Positions 16,632 to 24,408 of a DNA stretch of 61,433 bases are shown one piece after another; within the stretch, counting starts at the first letter, position 1; every line of letters begins with the position of its first letter. The position numbers and the translations under genes are program-made. Origin of the DNA: Yoonia sp. (GTDB taxonomy: Bacteria > Pseudomonadota > Alphaproteobacteria > Rhodobacterales > Rhodobacteraceae); the NCBI GenBank assembly GCA_029250945.1, contig JAQXEG010000004.1, positions 1-61,433 on the forward strand, written 5' to 3'. The notes below the pieces were generated by a model that did no database searches, was not told the DNA's origin, and worked only from the letters and a program-made list of their open reading frames with translations.

Positions 16632-18014
16632 ATGGCCATTACACAGAAGAAACGTATCTGGGGTTGGATGACCTTTGATTGGGCGACACAGCCGTTCTAT
16701 ACGCTTGGCCTGACGTTTATTTTTGGTCCCTATTTCGCCGCCATCGCCGCACAGTATTACCTTGGCACTGGCCTAGACGAGGCCGCAGCCGATGCGCAAG
16801 CCCAATCCATTTGGGGTATCGGCCAGTCCATTGCCGGCCTGCTAATCGCGTTTTCCGCACCTGTTCTGGGCGCGTTTGCCGATACATCAGGGCGCAAAAT
16901 GCCGTGGATCGCGTTCTTTTCCGTGATCTATGTTGTTGCTGCTGCGATGCTATGGGGGCTTACCCCAGACGCGGCCAACCTGTTCCTGATGCTGTTCATT
17001 TTCTACGTCGGCTTCTTTGCCGCCGAAAGCGCGCTGAACTTTGTGAATGCGATCCTGCCGTCGCTTGGTACCGACGACGAAGTTGGGCGCATTTCCGGCT
17101 CTGGTGCTGCGTTTGGCTATTGGGGCGGGGTGGTATCGCTGTTCATCATGCTGCTATTGTTTGCCGAGGATGAAACTGGTGTCACCTTCCTTGGCATTGC
17201 GCCGCTCTTTGGACTGGACCCTGAGATGCGCGAAGGCACACGTTTTGTTGGGCCGTTCATCGCGATCTGGTTTGCGCTCTTTATGATTCCGTTCTTTCTA
17301 TGGGTCCGCGACACGCCGACCGAAAAGGATGCAACACCCGCCATGGGCAAGGTTCTGTCTGATCTCTGGGCGACCATGAAATCGGTTTACAAGCGCAAAA
17401 GCCTGTTCAACTTCCTTGTTGGGTCCATGGTTTACCGCGACGCGCTGAACGCTCTTTATGCATTTGGCGGGGTCTATGCGGCGCTTGTGCTGGACTGGCA
17501 GACAATGCAGCTGGGCGTCTTTGGGATTATCGCGGCGATTGCGGCGGCCGTGACCACGTGGATCGGAGGCATCTGTGACCAGCGCTATGGCCCGAAACCC
17601 GTCATCCGCGTCTGTGTCTGGGTTCTGATCATCGTCTCAACCATCATCGTTGGCATGTCGCGCGAAAGCTTCTTTGGGGTGCCACTGGCAGCCGGATCCG
17701 GTCTGCCTGACATGGTATTCTATGTCTGCGGTGCAGCGATTGGCGGGGCGGGTGGCGCGCTGTATGCAGCGTCGCGGTCCATGATGGTGCGCCACGCCCA
17801 TCCGCAGCGCCCGACCGAGGCATTCGGCCTATTTGCCCTAACCGGTAAGGCAACCGCATTCCTTGCGCCTGCCCTGATCACGCTATTCACATTAGTCAGC
17901 GGGAACACGCAAATCGGATTTGTGCCGGTTGTCTTTCTCTTTCTTATTGGCCTCATCCTGTTACGGTGGGTCAACAAAGACGGAGACAGAGCAGAATGGT
18001 CCGTTTCAGCCTAA
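16632..18014 (+). CDS. UMF1 family major facilitator transporter
   Basis: 460 residues with about twelve membrane helices. The N-terminal WGWMTFDWATQPFYTLGLTF and the loop GAFADTSGRKMPWI are typical of the UMF1/Atg22-like MFS group (bacterial YxiO relatives). Substrates are not established; the yeast homologue exports amino acids from the vacuole. An ATG in AGGCACATGG is used. The 3' end overlaps the start of mepA by 19 bp, so the two are probably co-transcribed. Confidence 0.88.
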   Translation: MAITQKKRIWGWMTFDWATQPFYTLGLTFIFGPYFAAIAAQYYLGTGLDEAAADAQAQSIWGIGQSIAGLLIAFSAPVLGAFADTSGRKMPWIAFFSVIYVVAAAMLWGLTPDAANLFLMLFIFYVGFFAAESALNFVNAILPSLGTDDEVGRISGSGAAFGYWGGVVSLFIMLLLFAEDETGVTFLGIAPLFGLDPEMREGTRFVGPFIAIWFALFMIPFFLWVRDTPTEKDATPAMGKVLSDLWATMKSVYKRKSLFNFLVGSMVYRDALNALYAFGGVYAALVLDWQTMQLGVFGIIAAIAAAVTTWIGGICDQRYGPKPVIRVCVWVLIIVSTIIVGMSRESFFGVPLAAGSGLPDMVFYVCGAAIGGAGGALYAASRSMMVRHAHPQRPTEAFGLFALTGKATAFLAPALITLFTLVSGNTQIGFVPVVFLFLIGLILLRWVNKDGDRAEWSVSA

Positions 18015-18907
18015 CACTCGCGCTTATCGCCAGCCTTGTGGCTTGCGGTGGGGATGACAAACCAACCCAGTCGGCACGTGCAAGCGTAAGCACGCAGAAT
18101 GCGGGCGATGACCGCGTTGCCAAGGAACTGTTTGGCCGCGTCTCCAGCAGTTCGTCGCAGCGCGCGCAATCCATCGGTGGCTACGCCCGTGGCTGTCAGG
18201 CCGGTGCTGTCCAGCTTGCTGAAACGGGGCCCACATGGCAGGCGATGCGTCTGTCGCGCAACCGTAACTGGGCGCAGCCTGTGACCGTCGACTATGTCCG
18301 AGATTTGTCGCGCAAGGTTGCCAGCCTTCCCGGTTGGGACGGGCTGTATATCGGCGACATGAGCCAACCGCGCGGTGGCCCCATGCTGACAGGTCACGCA
18401 AGCCACCAATCCGGCCTTGATATCGACATCTGGATGCTGCCGCCTGATCGCTTGAACCTGACGGCGCAAGAACGCGAAAACCTGTCGTCGATTTCAATGC
18501 GCCGCGCATCGGGGGCATTCACCAATAGCCGCTGGACCAAAGAACATGAGGCCGTCCTAAAAGCCGCCGCATCCGACCCGCGCACCGCACGGATTTTCGT
18601 CTTTCCCGGCGCCAAGGTCGAAATGTGTAAAAACGCCGGAAGCGACCGCGACTGGCTGCGCAAAATCCGGCCTTGGTGGGGGCACCACTATCATTTTCAC
18701 GTGCGTCTGAAATGTCCTGCCGATGCACCGGGTTGCACGAACCAAGCACCCCCACCCCCCGGTGATGGCTGCGCCGAGGCCGACGGTTGGGTTGACCGTA
18801 TCCTGAACCCACCGCCGCCAGACCCCAATGCCGCACCGCGCCCAAAACGCGGACCGCTGACAATGGCGAAACTGCCTGCACAATGTCTGGGCGTTCTGAA
18901 CAACTAA
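17996..18907 (+). CDS. mepA: Penicillin-insensitive murein endopeptidase, lipoprotein
   Basis: 303 residues from the ATG at 17996. The first residues form a lipoprotein signal (SLTLALIASLVACGG; lipobox LVAC), so the enzyme is likely anchored in the envelope. The LAS metallopeptidase motifs are present: GHASHQSGLDIDIW (His and Asp zinc ligands) and WWGHHYHFHVRL. It cleaves D-Ala-meso-DAP cross-links in peptidoglycan. Cysteines in the second half (CKNAG, CPADAPGC, GDGC) are those conserved in MepA. The start overlaps the end of the UMF1 gene. An esterase-like gene, now broken, begins directly after its stop. Confidence 0.93.
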   Translation: MVRFSLTLALIASLVACGGDDKPTQSARASVSTQNAGDDRVAKELFGRVSSSSSQRAQSIGGYARGCQAGAVQLAETGPTWQAMRLSRNRNWAQPVTVDYVRDLSRKVASLPGWDGLYIGDMSQPRGGPMLTGHASHQSGLDIDIWMLPPDRLNLTAQERENLSSISMRRASGAFTNSRWTKEHEAVLKAAASDPRTARIFVFPGAKVEMCKNAGSDRDWLRKIRPWWGHHYHFHVRLKCPADAPGCTNQAPPPPGDGCAEADGWVDRILNPPPPDPNAAPRPKRGPLTMAKLPAQCLGVLNN

Positions 18908-19746
18908 ATGCGACGCATACCGTGAATGATCGCTTTGCTCGCGGGGTGCGGGCAAATGCTGTGGGCCGACATCGGCGCGCCTGATACTTTTGTATGGCGC
19001 AACACCGATGACCGTTTTGGCGGGTTATCCGGAATCGACATGGCCGATGACGGGCTGTCGCTAACCACAATCAGTGACCGCGCCAAATTCGTGACAGCAG
19101 ACGTGCAACGTGGACCCAATGGAGCCATCACGGCCCTGTCTAACGTGGTAATCCACCCGCTACGCGACACCCGCGGGCGTGGCCCCGATAGCGAAGGGTT
19201 GGCGATTGGCGACCACATTTATGTCTCGGTCGAAGGCCGTCATCAGGTGTTAGCGTTTGACGCGATCACAGGACGCAGCACCGCGCTGCCTCAGCACCCC
19301 GACTTCAAAGGTATGCAATCCAACAGTTCGCTAGAGGCACTTGCGATTGACGCAACTGGTGCGCTTTACACCCTACCCGAACGCTCGGGCCGGGTATCGC
19401 GCCCTCTCCCCGTGTACCGCTACCGCGATGGCGTATGGGACATCGCGTTTCGCATTCCACGGCGCGGAAATTTCCTAACCTCTGGCGCAGATATCGGCCC
19501 CGATGGGCGGTTCTACCTTCTGGACCGGCACTTTACTGGCACTGGTTTTCAGACCCGCGTCCGGCGATTTAATATCGACGGCACGCATGAGGTCACGGTG
19601 ATCGAGACCAGCAATCGCACCCATGATAACCTAGAGGGCATCAGCGTCTGGCAATCACCAAACGGGCTGCGCATGACCCTCGTGTCGGATGACGATTTCC
19701 AGTTTTCCAGCGAACCGAGCTTGTGGAATACGCAATCAACGACTAG
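18908..19746 (+). pseudogene. Esterase-like activity of phytase family protein, damaged at both ends
   Basis: The body (VWRNTDDRFGGLSGIDMADD, DSEGLAIGDHIYVSVEG, NSSLEALAIDATGALYTLPE, HDNLEGISVWQ) matches the secreted beta-propeller family called esterase-like activity of phytase. An ATG directly after the mepA stop gives MRRIP then a TGA at 18923-18925, and the frame resumes at once with the hydrophobic MIALLAGCGQMLWAD. This looks like a signal peptide cut by a Trp-to-stop change. Near the end, adding one T to the T4 run at 19703-19706 converts a non-conserved tail into FFQRTELVEYAIND with a stop at 19744-19746, the expected C-terminus. Translation from 18926 could still give a near-full protein ending at 19756. 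Confidence 0.65.
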
Positions 19747-19767
19747 ACGCTCCTAGTCCGCAGATTG

Positions 19768-19802
19768 GCTGCGGGCCAAGTGCCGCACCCTTGCAAAAAC
19801 GG
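19768..19802 (+). promoter_or_regulatory. Possible preQ1-I-like riboswitch in the leader of the YhhQ transporter
   Basis: GGG-N12-CCC ends in GCACCC, is followed by the A-rich CAAAAACGG, and a CCG in the loop can pair with the terminal CGG. This order (stem, loop, ACCC, A-rich tail with pseudoknot) resembles class I preQ1 riboswitches, which often control YhhQ-type genes. The lower stem is poorly paired and a competing hairpin CCGCAG/CTGCGG overlaps it, so this is a candidate only. Confidence 0.35.
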
Positions 19803-19815
19803 AAAATGTAATAAA

Positions 19816-20451
19816 ATGACACGTATCCTTCCCGGCGTTATCGCCATGGCCATTGTTGTGGTCGCCTCAAACATCCTTGTGCAATTCCTGATCCTTGACG
19901 GATTGCTGACATGGGGGGCGTTCACCTACCCGCTCGCATTCCTCGTCACCGACATCATGAACCGCGTCTATGGAGTTGGCCCCGCCCGCCGCGTTGTATT
20001 CGCTGGCGTCATCGTGGGCATCATCTGCTCACTGATCGGCAGCCAGATCATACTGGAATTCGGCCCCGCCGTCGCCCTGCGCGTGGCCATTGGGTCCGCC
20101 ACCGCATTCCTTGTGGCGCAGCTGCTCGACATTGCGATCTTTGACCGCCTACGCGCGGGTACATGGTGGAAGGCGCCGCTCGCCTCCACGCTGATCAGTT
20201 CAGCCGTGGATACTGCGATCTTCTTTTCCATCGCCTTTGCCGCCGTGTTTAACGGTCTTAACACACCCGCCGCCGAACAGATCATGTGGGCGCAAGACGC
20301 TGTACCATTCCTGAACGCTGGTCCCATGGTCCCGCTTTGGGTATCGCTGGCCGTCGCTGACTGGGGCGTGAAAATCGCCATCGCGCTCGTCGCACTGGTC
20401 CCGTTCCGCATCATCGTGGGGCGCACGGCCACACCTGCAAAAACCTTTTGA
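19816..20451 (+). CDS. Queuosine precursor transporter, YhhQ/VUT family
   Basis: 211 residues from the ATG at 19816, with five to six membrane helices. Family hallmarks are FTYPLAFLVTDIMNRVYG near the N-terminus, the helix beginning VAQLLDIAIFDRLR, and the polar membrane motif ISSAVDTAIFFSIAFAA. Members import 7-cyano- or 7-aminomethyl-7-deazaguanine for tRNA queuosine. The in-frame extension upstream to 19765 overlaps the structured leader and is rejected. The candidate preQ1-like element directly upstream supports the assignment. Confidence 0.88.
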   Translation: MTRILPGVIAMAIVVVASNILVQFLILDGLLTWGAFTYPLAFLVTDIMNRVYGVGPARRVVFAGVIVGIICSLIGSQIILEFGPAVALRVAIGSATAFLVAQLLDIAIFDRLRAGTWWKAPLASTLISSAVDTAIFFSIAFAAVFNGLNTPAAEQIMWAQDAVPFLNAGPMVPLWVSLAVADWGVKIAIALVALVPFRIIVGRTATPAKTF

Positions 20452-20495
20452 CTTAGACACAAGATATGCGAACATCCCCTTATTGAAACATTTGA

Positions 20496-20623
20496 AAAGG
20501 AGGTGATCTAATGCGTCATGAAGTATTGGAGAAGGCAGTCGGGACAACTTGGGGCAAGCTGATCTAAAGCAACCTTTAATCAGGTTTACCCAAGGTGGAT
20601 ACGTCCTAACCGACCCCACCTCC
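20496..20623 (+). promoter_or_regulatory. Perfect extended Shine-Dalgarno with a downstream anti-Shine-Dalgarno mimic
   Basis: AAAGGAGGTGATC (20496-20508) is complementary over 13 bases to the 3' end of 16S rRNA. It stands 7 nt before the ATG of an 18-codon ORF. CACCTCC at 20617-20623 repeats the rRNA end and could pair with the SD. An AGGTGG at 20593-20598 can pair instead with the same CCACCT, so two exclusive structures are possible. A TTGACT at 20448-20453 might serve as the -35 element; no good -10 was found. Confidence 0.6.
20511..20567 (+). CDS. 18-aa small ORF behind an ideal ribosome binding site
   Basis: The frame reads MRHEVLEKAVGTTWGKLI and a TAA at 20565-20567. The peptide is amphipathic, without a signal or known motif. 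The case for translation is the 13-nt SD match and the 7-nt spacing. It ends 69 bp before a strong terminator and 123 bp before arfB, so it forms its own short transcript. It could encode a functional micropeptide, act as a leader whose translation is sensed, or simply be a ribosome-loading site. I do not recognise it. Confidence 0.5.
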   Translation: MRHEVLEKAVGTTWGKLI

Positions 20624-20636
20624 GAAATTCAGATTA

Positions 20637-20667
20637 GGGCCATCCCATACGCGGGGTGGCCCTTTTT
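20637..20667 (+). terminator. Intrinsic terminator between the 18-aa ORF and arfB
   Basis: Ten-bp stem GGGCCATCCC / GGGGTGGCCC (one T-G pair), 6-nt loop ATACGC, then T5. Confidence 0.88.
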
Positions 20668-20690
20668 CGTGGGCGACCTATGTTGGGGCC

Positions 20691-21104
20691 ATGAAAGTCA
20701 CGAACACCATAACCCTTGCCGATTGGGAACTGACGGAAAGCTTTGCGCGCTCGTCGGGTCCCGGCGGGCAGAACGTGAACAAGGTATCCACAGCAGTGGA
20801 GCTACGGTTCGAGGCCGAGCGCTCCCCCAACCTGCCCGCCTCCGTCAAGGTGCGCCTGAAACGCATCGCAGGCCAGAAATGGACGAAAGAAGGCGCAATC
20901 GTCCTGTTCGTTCAAGACACGCGGTCACAGGCCCGAAACCGAGACATCGCCCGCGAACGCCTCGCCGAAATGATCAAGAAAGCCACGCAAGTCCCGAAAC
21001 GGCGGCAAGCGACGAAGCCGACCTATGGGTCGGTGAAACGGCGGCTTGAAGGGAAAAAGGTACGCGGAGAGGTTAAGCGGTTGCGGGGGAAGGTGGAGGA
21101 GTGA
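20691..21104 (+). CDS. arfB: Alternative ribosome-rescue factor B (peptidyl-tRNA hydrolase, ICT1/YaeJ type)
   Basis: 137 residues. The release-factor catalytic motif is intact (SSGPGGQNVNKVSTAVELRF, GGQ at about residues 26-28). The C-terminal tail is strongly basic (KPTYGSVKRRLEGKKVRG), as needed to enter the empty mRNA channel of a stalled ribosome. It hydrolyses peptidyl-tRNA on ribosomes stalled at the end of non-stop mRNA. The ATG at 20691 follows GGGG at short spacing. The upstream neighbour is the short SD/anti-SD transcript; whether they are linked functionally is unknown. Confidence 0.93.
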   Translation: MKVTNTITLADWELTESFARSSGPGGQNVNKVSTAVELRFEAERSPNLPASVKVRLKRIAGQKWTKEGAIVLFVQDTRSQARNRDIARERLAEMIKKATQVPKRRQATKPTYGSVKRRLEGKKVRGEVKRLRGKVEE

Positions 21105-21195
21105 GGCCTTACCAGCGGATAACGCGTTCGGTGGGGTTGCGGTGTATTGGGGGTCTGGTCGGGCAGATCGAATGCGCAGGGCCATTTACGATTAG

Positions 21196-22099
21196 CTTTC
21201 TCGGCTAATCGACGATGCCGATGTGACACTAGGTGTTCCGATGGAGATTCGTGTCAAAAAATGGACATCAATTGAAAACAAGTTGGAGCGCAAAAATCTC
21301 GAAATAGAGAGCATTTTGTTATTGCGAGACCTTGTAGGAGTTAGAGCAATACTACTTTTCCTAACAGACCTCGACAAAATTGATGAGCTTATTCGAAGTA
21401 CTTTTGAAGTAACGAGTTCCGAAGATACCGCCGATCGACTTGGCGAGGCACAGTTCGGATATCAATCGCTACATTACACGATCAAAGTTCCCTTAATCTG
21501 GCTTGAAATTCCGACAATGGCAGATTTCGGGGATATCCAAGCAGAAGTTCAAGTTCGCACTCTTGCTCAACACATCTGGGCTGCAGCATCTCACAAACTC
21601 CAATACAAAAACGAAGCAAGCGTTCCCCCCCCCAATCCGAAGAGCCATCAATCGAGCATTCGCGCTTTTAGAAAATATCGACTTAGAGTTCAAAAGAATA
21701 CTGGAAAAGCGGAGAGAATATAGGGATATCGAGATTCCGAAGGGCATCGATGCTACTGAGCTAAATGTTGACATTTTAGAGTCCATGCTGCGCGACAGAT
21801 TTCCTGAAGCAAATAGAAGTGACAGCGAAGAAAACTATAGCGAACTTCTGGAAAACCTCACTGCCTTATCAGTACAGACCGTAGCTGACTTCGATACCAT
21901 CCTAAAAGGCAAATACGCCGCCACAATGGAAGAAGAACGGACGCAACTCAGCATTGTCGATCCAGAGACCGGCTATATTGGGTCGTCAGAAGAACGCCAC
22001 CGAGCTGGGGTGTATTTTACACACGTGGGGCTCGCGAGGGTTGCCCTTGCTCATCATTTTGGCGATGAAGCGATTCTCAACGTTATCAACAAATCCTAA
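21196..22099 (+). pseudogene. RelA/SpoT-domain protein remnant (N-terminus missing, frameshifted), probably acquired
   Basis: The open frame begins after a stop at 21193 without a plausible start: LIDDADVTLGVPMEIRVKKW then LERKN, the inside of a RelA/SpoT nucleotidyltransferase domain. LRDLVGVRAILLF, FGYQSLHYTIKVP and AEVQVRTLAQHIWAAASHK are diagnostic of (p)ppGpp synthetase-like folds. A run of nine C at 21625-21633 shifts the frame; eight C would join VPPPIRRAINRAFALLENID and a further 130 or so residues ending at 22097-22099. Base composition is visibly richer in A and T than its neighbours. The domain is at the position of small alarmone synthetases or toxSAS-like proteins, but no partner gene is visible. 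Confidence 0.75.
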
Positions 22100-23388
22100 A
22101 CTACAACCTCCACCTCGACCTGCTCGCCAACCCCAAACACACGCTTATACCGTGCGATCTCTTGCTCAGGGCCCATGGCTTTGTTGGGATTGTCGCTTAG
22201 TTTCACGGTGGGGGAGCCATTGGCCGAGATGGCTTTGCACACGAGGCTGAAGGGCGCCAACGCGTCGCCATCTGTCAGGCCCTTAAAGTCGTTGGTCAGC
22301 ATCGTCCCCCAGCCAAATGACACGCGGCAACGGCCAGCGAATTGGCGCTCAAGCTCCACGATTTTGTCGGTGTCCAGCCCGTCGGAGAAAATCACCAACT
22401 TTTTGGTCGGGTCCTCGCCTCGTGCCTTCCACCAGTTGATCGCCGTCTCGGCCCCCGTCGCCGGATCGCCGCTATCCACACGGATGCCCGTCCACCCCGC
22501 CAGCCAGTCGGGCGCGCGGTCCAGAAACCCTTGGGTGCCATAGGTATCAGGCAAGATGATGCGCAGGTTGCCGTCGTGTTCGGCATGCCAATCCGACAGC
22601 ACGTCATAGGGGGCCTGCGCCAGCGCCGCGTCCCCCTCCGCAAGCGCCGCATAGACCATCGGCAATTCATGTGCATTCGTGCCAATCGCGGGCAGGTCCC
22701 GGTTCTTGGCGATCAAGCAATTCGACGTCCCAACAAAATTGTCGCCCAAACCTTCTGACATCGCCTGCACGCACCAATCCTGCCACAGATGGGAATGCCT
22801 ACGCCGTGTGCCGAAATCCGCGATGGCCAAATCAGGCAAGCCCCGCAGCGTTTCAACCTTTTCCCAAACCTTGGTCTTGGCACGGGCATAGAGCACCTCA
22901 AGCTCAAACCGGCCCATACCACCCAACACGGCGCGGCCGCGTAGTTCCATCAACACAGCCAGCGCAGGAATTTCCCATAACATCACCTCGGGCCACGACC
23001 CTTCAAACGTCAGCTCATATTGACCATCCACCTTTTCCAGATGATAGGGCGGCAGGCGCAACCCCTCGAACCAGTCCATAAATTCGGGCGTAAACATCTG
23101 GCGCTTGCCATAAAACGTGTTGCCGCGCATCCAAGTGCTTTCACCGCGGGACAATGATAGCGACCGAATGTGATCCAACTGCTCGCGCAACTCACCTTCA
23201 TCCACCAACTCGGCCAAACGAATATGCTTGGACCGATTGATCAAACTGAACGTCACCTGCGCGTCAGGCCGGTTGCGAAACACGGACTGACACATCAGCA
23301 ATTTGTAAAAATCGGTATCAATCAACGACCGAACGATCGGATCGATCTTCCACTTGTGATTCCAAACGCGGGCGGCAATATCAACCAT
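22096..23388 (-). CDS. pncB: Nicotinate phosphoribosyltransferase
   Basis: 430 residues, standard for PncB. It converts nicotinate and PRPP to nicotinate mononucleotide, with ATP hydrolysis, in NAD salvage. The N-terminal LIDTDFYKLLMCQSVF, the FGTRRRHS motif carrying the His that is phosphorylated in this family, and the phosphate loop IRVDSGDPATGAE are visible. It is convergent with the RelA/SpoT remnant, overlapping its last four bases. The ATG start follows GGAAAATTTACC on the minus strand. Its promoter must lie in the spacer with the DMT gene, next to palindrome B copy 1. Confidence 0.95.
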   Translation of the reverse strand: MVDIAARVWNHKWKIDPIVRSLIDTDFYKLLMCQSVFRNRPDAQVTFSLINRSKHIRLAELVDEGELREQLDHIRSLSLSRGESTWMRGNTFYGKRQMFTPEFMDWFEGLRLPPYHLEKVDGQYELTFEGSWPEVMLWEIPALAVLMELRGRAVLGGMGRFELEVLYARAKTKVWEKVETLRGLPDLAIADFGTRRRHSHLWQDWCVQAMSEGLGDNFVGTSNCLIAKNRDLPAIGTNAHELPMVYAALAEGDAALAQAPYDVLSDWHAEHDGNLRIILPDTYGTQGFLDRAPDWLAGWTGIRVDSGDPATGAETAINWWKARGEDPTKKLVIFSDGLDTDKIVELERQFAGRCRVSFGWGTMLTNDFKGLTDGDALAPFSLVCKAISANGSPTVKLSDNPNKAMGPEQEIARYKRVFGVGEQVEVEVVV

Positions 23389-23457
23389 GGTAAATTTTCC
23401 TTCAACTCCACACTGTTAGACCAAGCAACAGGGGGCAATAGCAAGACCAATCCGCCC

Positions 23458-23500
23458 CTCGCTTTTTTCAAAATACTCCGGGGTGCGGGGCTGGCCCCGC
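23458..23500. repeat. Dispersed element family B, copy 1
   Basis: CTCGCTTTTTTCAAAATACT is followed by CCGGGGT and the perfect hairpin GCGGGGCTGGCCCCGC. It lies in the divergent spacer between pncB and the DMT gene. On the minus strand it reads hairpin, then GAGTATTTTGAAAAAAGCGAG. Confidence 0.75.
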
Positions 23501-23568
23501 GTCTGTCGACCTGCGCCAGCAGGGCAAAACACCTTGACCATCGCGCACGAACACGAAACCAAGACGCT

Positions 23569-24408
23569 ATGCGCACCACAATCCTACTTGTTCTTTTATC
23601 AATGATATTGATTGTCGGCGGTGATGCTGCGGCCAAGTTCCTTGGGACGCAGGGATTTGATCCGGTATTCCTGGCGTGGGCACGTTTTGCACTCGCAGCT
23701 GTCGTGGTCGCGCCTTTTGCGGGTTTGCAAAAATCCGACCTTACCCAAGTCACCGACTGGCGCATCCTTTTGCGCGCTTTGCTGATCGTTGGCGGCATCA
23801 CCTGCATCCTTACCGCGCTCAAGACAGAGGACATGGCCACCGTTTTTGGTGGCTTCTTCGTTGGTCCAATCGTGGCCTACGGCCTATCCGCCATCTTGCT
23901 CAAAGAACAAATCAGCTGGACGCGTAGCGGGCTTCTGGGTCTCAGCTTTTTGGGCGTCTTGATCGTTGTGCGGCCTGGATTTGGCATGACCGCCGGTATG
24001 GGGTTTGCCATTCTTGCGGGGTGTTTTCACGGGGCATACCTTGTGGCGACCCGCTGGCTCGCTGGAGAAATTCAGCCACGGTTTCTGCTCATATCTCAAC
24101 TGGTGGTCGGCGCGATCGTCCTTGCGCCCTTTGCGATCGGCCCCTTGCCTGCCATCACAACATCAGCTGCAATCCTGATCGGGATCAGCGCGATGGGGTC
24201 CGCCATCGGGAACCTCATCCTTGTGCTGGTGAACCGCACCACACCCGCAAATGTAATCGCCCCCCTGATCTATAGCCAGCTGATCGTGGCAACTGTCCTT
24301 GGCGTCGCAGTATTTGGTGACTGGCCGGACGGCGCGACGTTAATCGGCCTCTTGATCATCGGCGGAGCGGGCGTAGCATCGGTCTGGTTCGCGGGCCGCG
24401 GGCGTTAA
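23569..24408 (+). CDS. DMT superfamily transporter (two EamA domains)
   Basis: 279 residues from the ATG at 23569, ten predicted membrane helices in two EamA repeats (about 1-135 and 145-279). The DGDAAAK-like first helix and the PxxxY/LSAILLKEQ motif at the end of repeat one are family-typical. Members export amino acids, nucleosides or other small metabolites; the substrate cannot be read. The frame is open upstream, but there the translation is polar and crosses repeat B, so the later ATG is used. Its 3' end overlaps the convergent TerB-like gene by about 69 bp. Confidence 0.85.
   Translation: MRTTILLVLLSMILIVGGDAAAKFLGTQGFDPVFLAWARFALAAVVVAPFAGLQKSDLTQVTDWRILLRALLIVGGITCILTALKTEDMATVFGGFFVGPIVAYGLSAILLKEQISWTRSGLLGLSFLGVLIVVRPGFGMTAGMGFAILAGCFHGAYLVATRWLAGEIQPRFLLISQLVVGAIVLAPFAIGPLPAITTSAAILIGISAMGSAIGNLILVLVNRTTPANVIAPLIYSQLIVATVLGVAVFGDWPDGATLIGLLIIGGAGVASVWFAGRGR

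Noticed and set aside
17996-18014. Overlap of the UMF1 gene and mepA as a possible frameshift fusion
   Set aside because: Both proteins are complete with their own stop and start; a 19-bp overlap is ordinary operon packing.
20549-21049. 166-codon plus-strand ORF overlapping the short SD transcript and arfB
   Set aside because: Out of frame with arfB and it reads through the 10-bp terminator.
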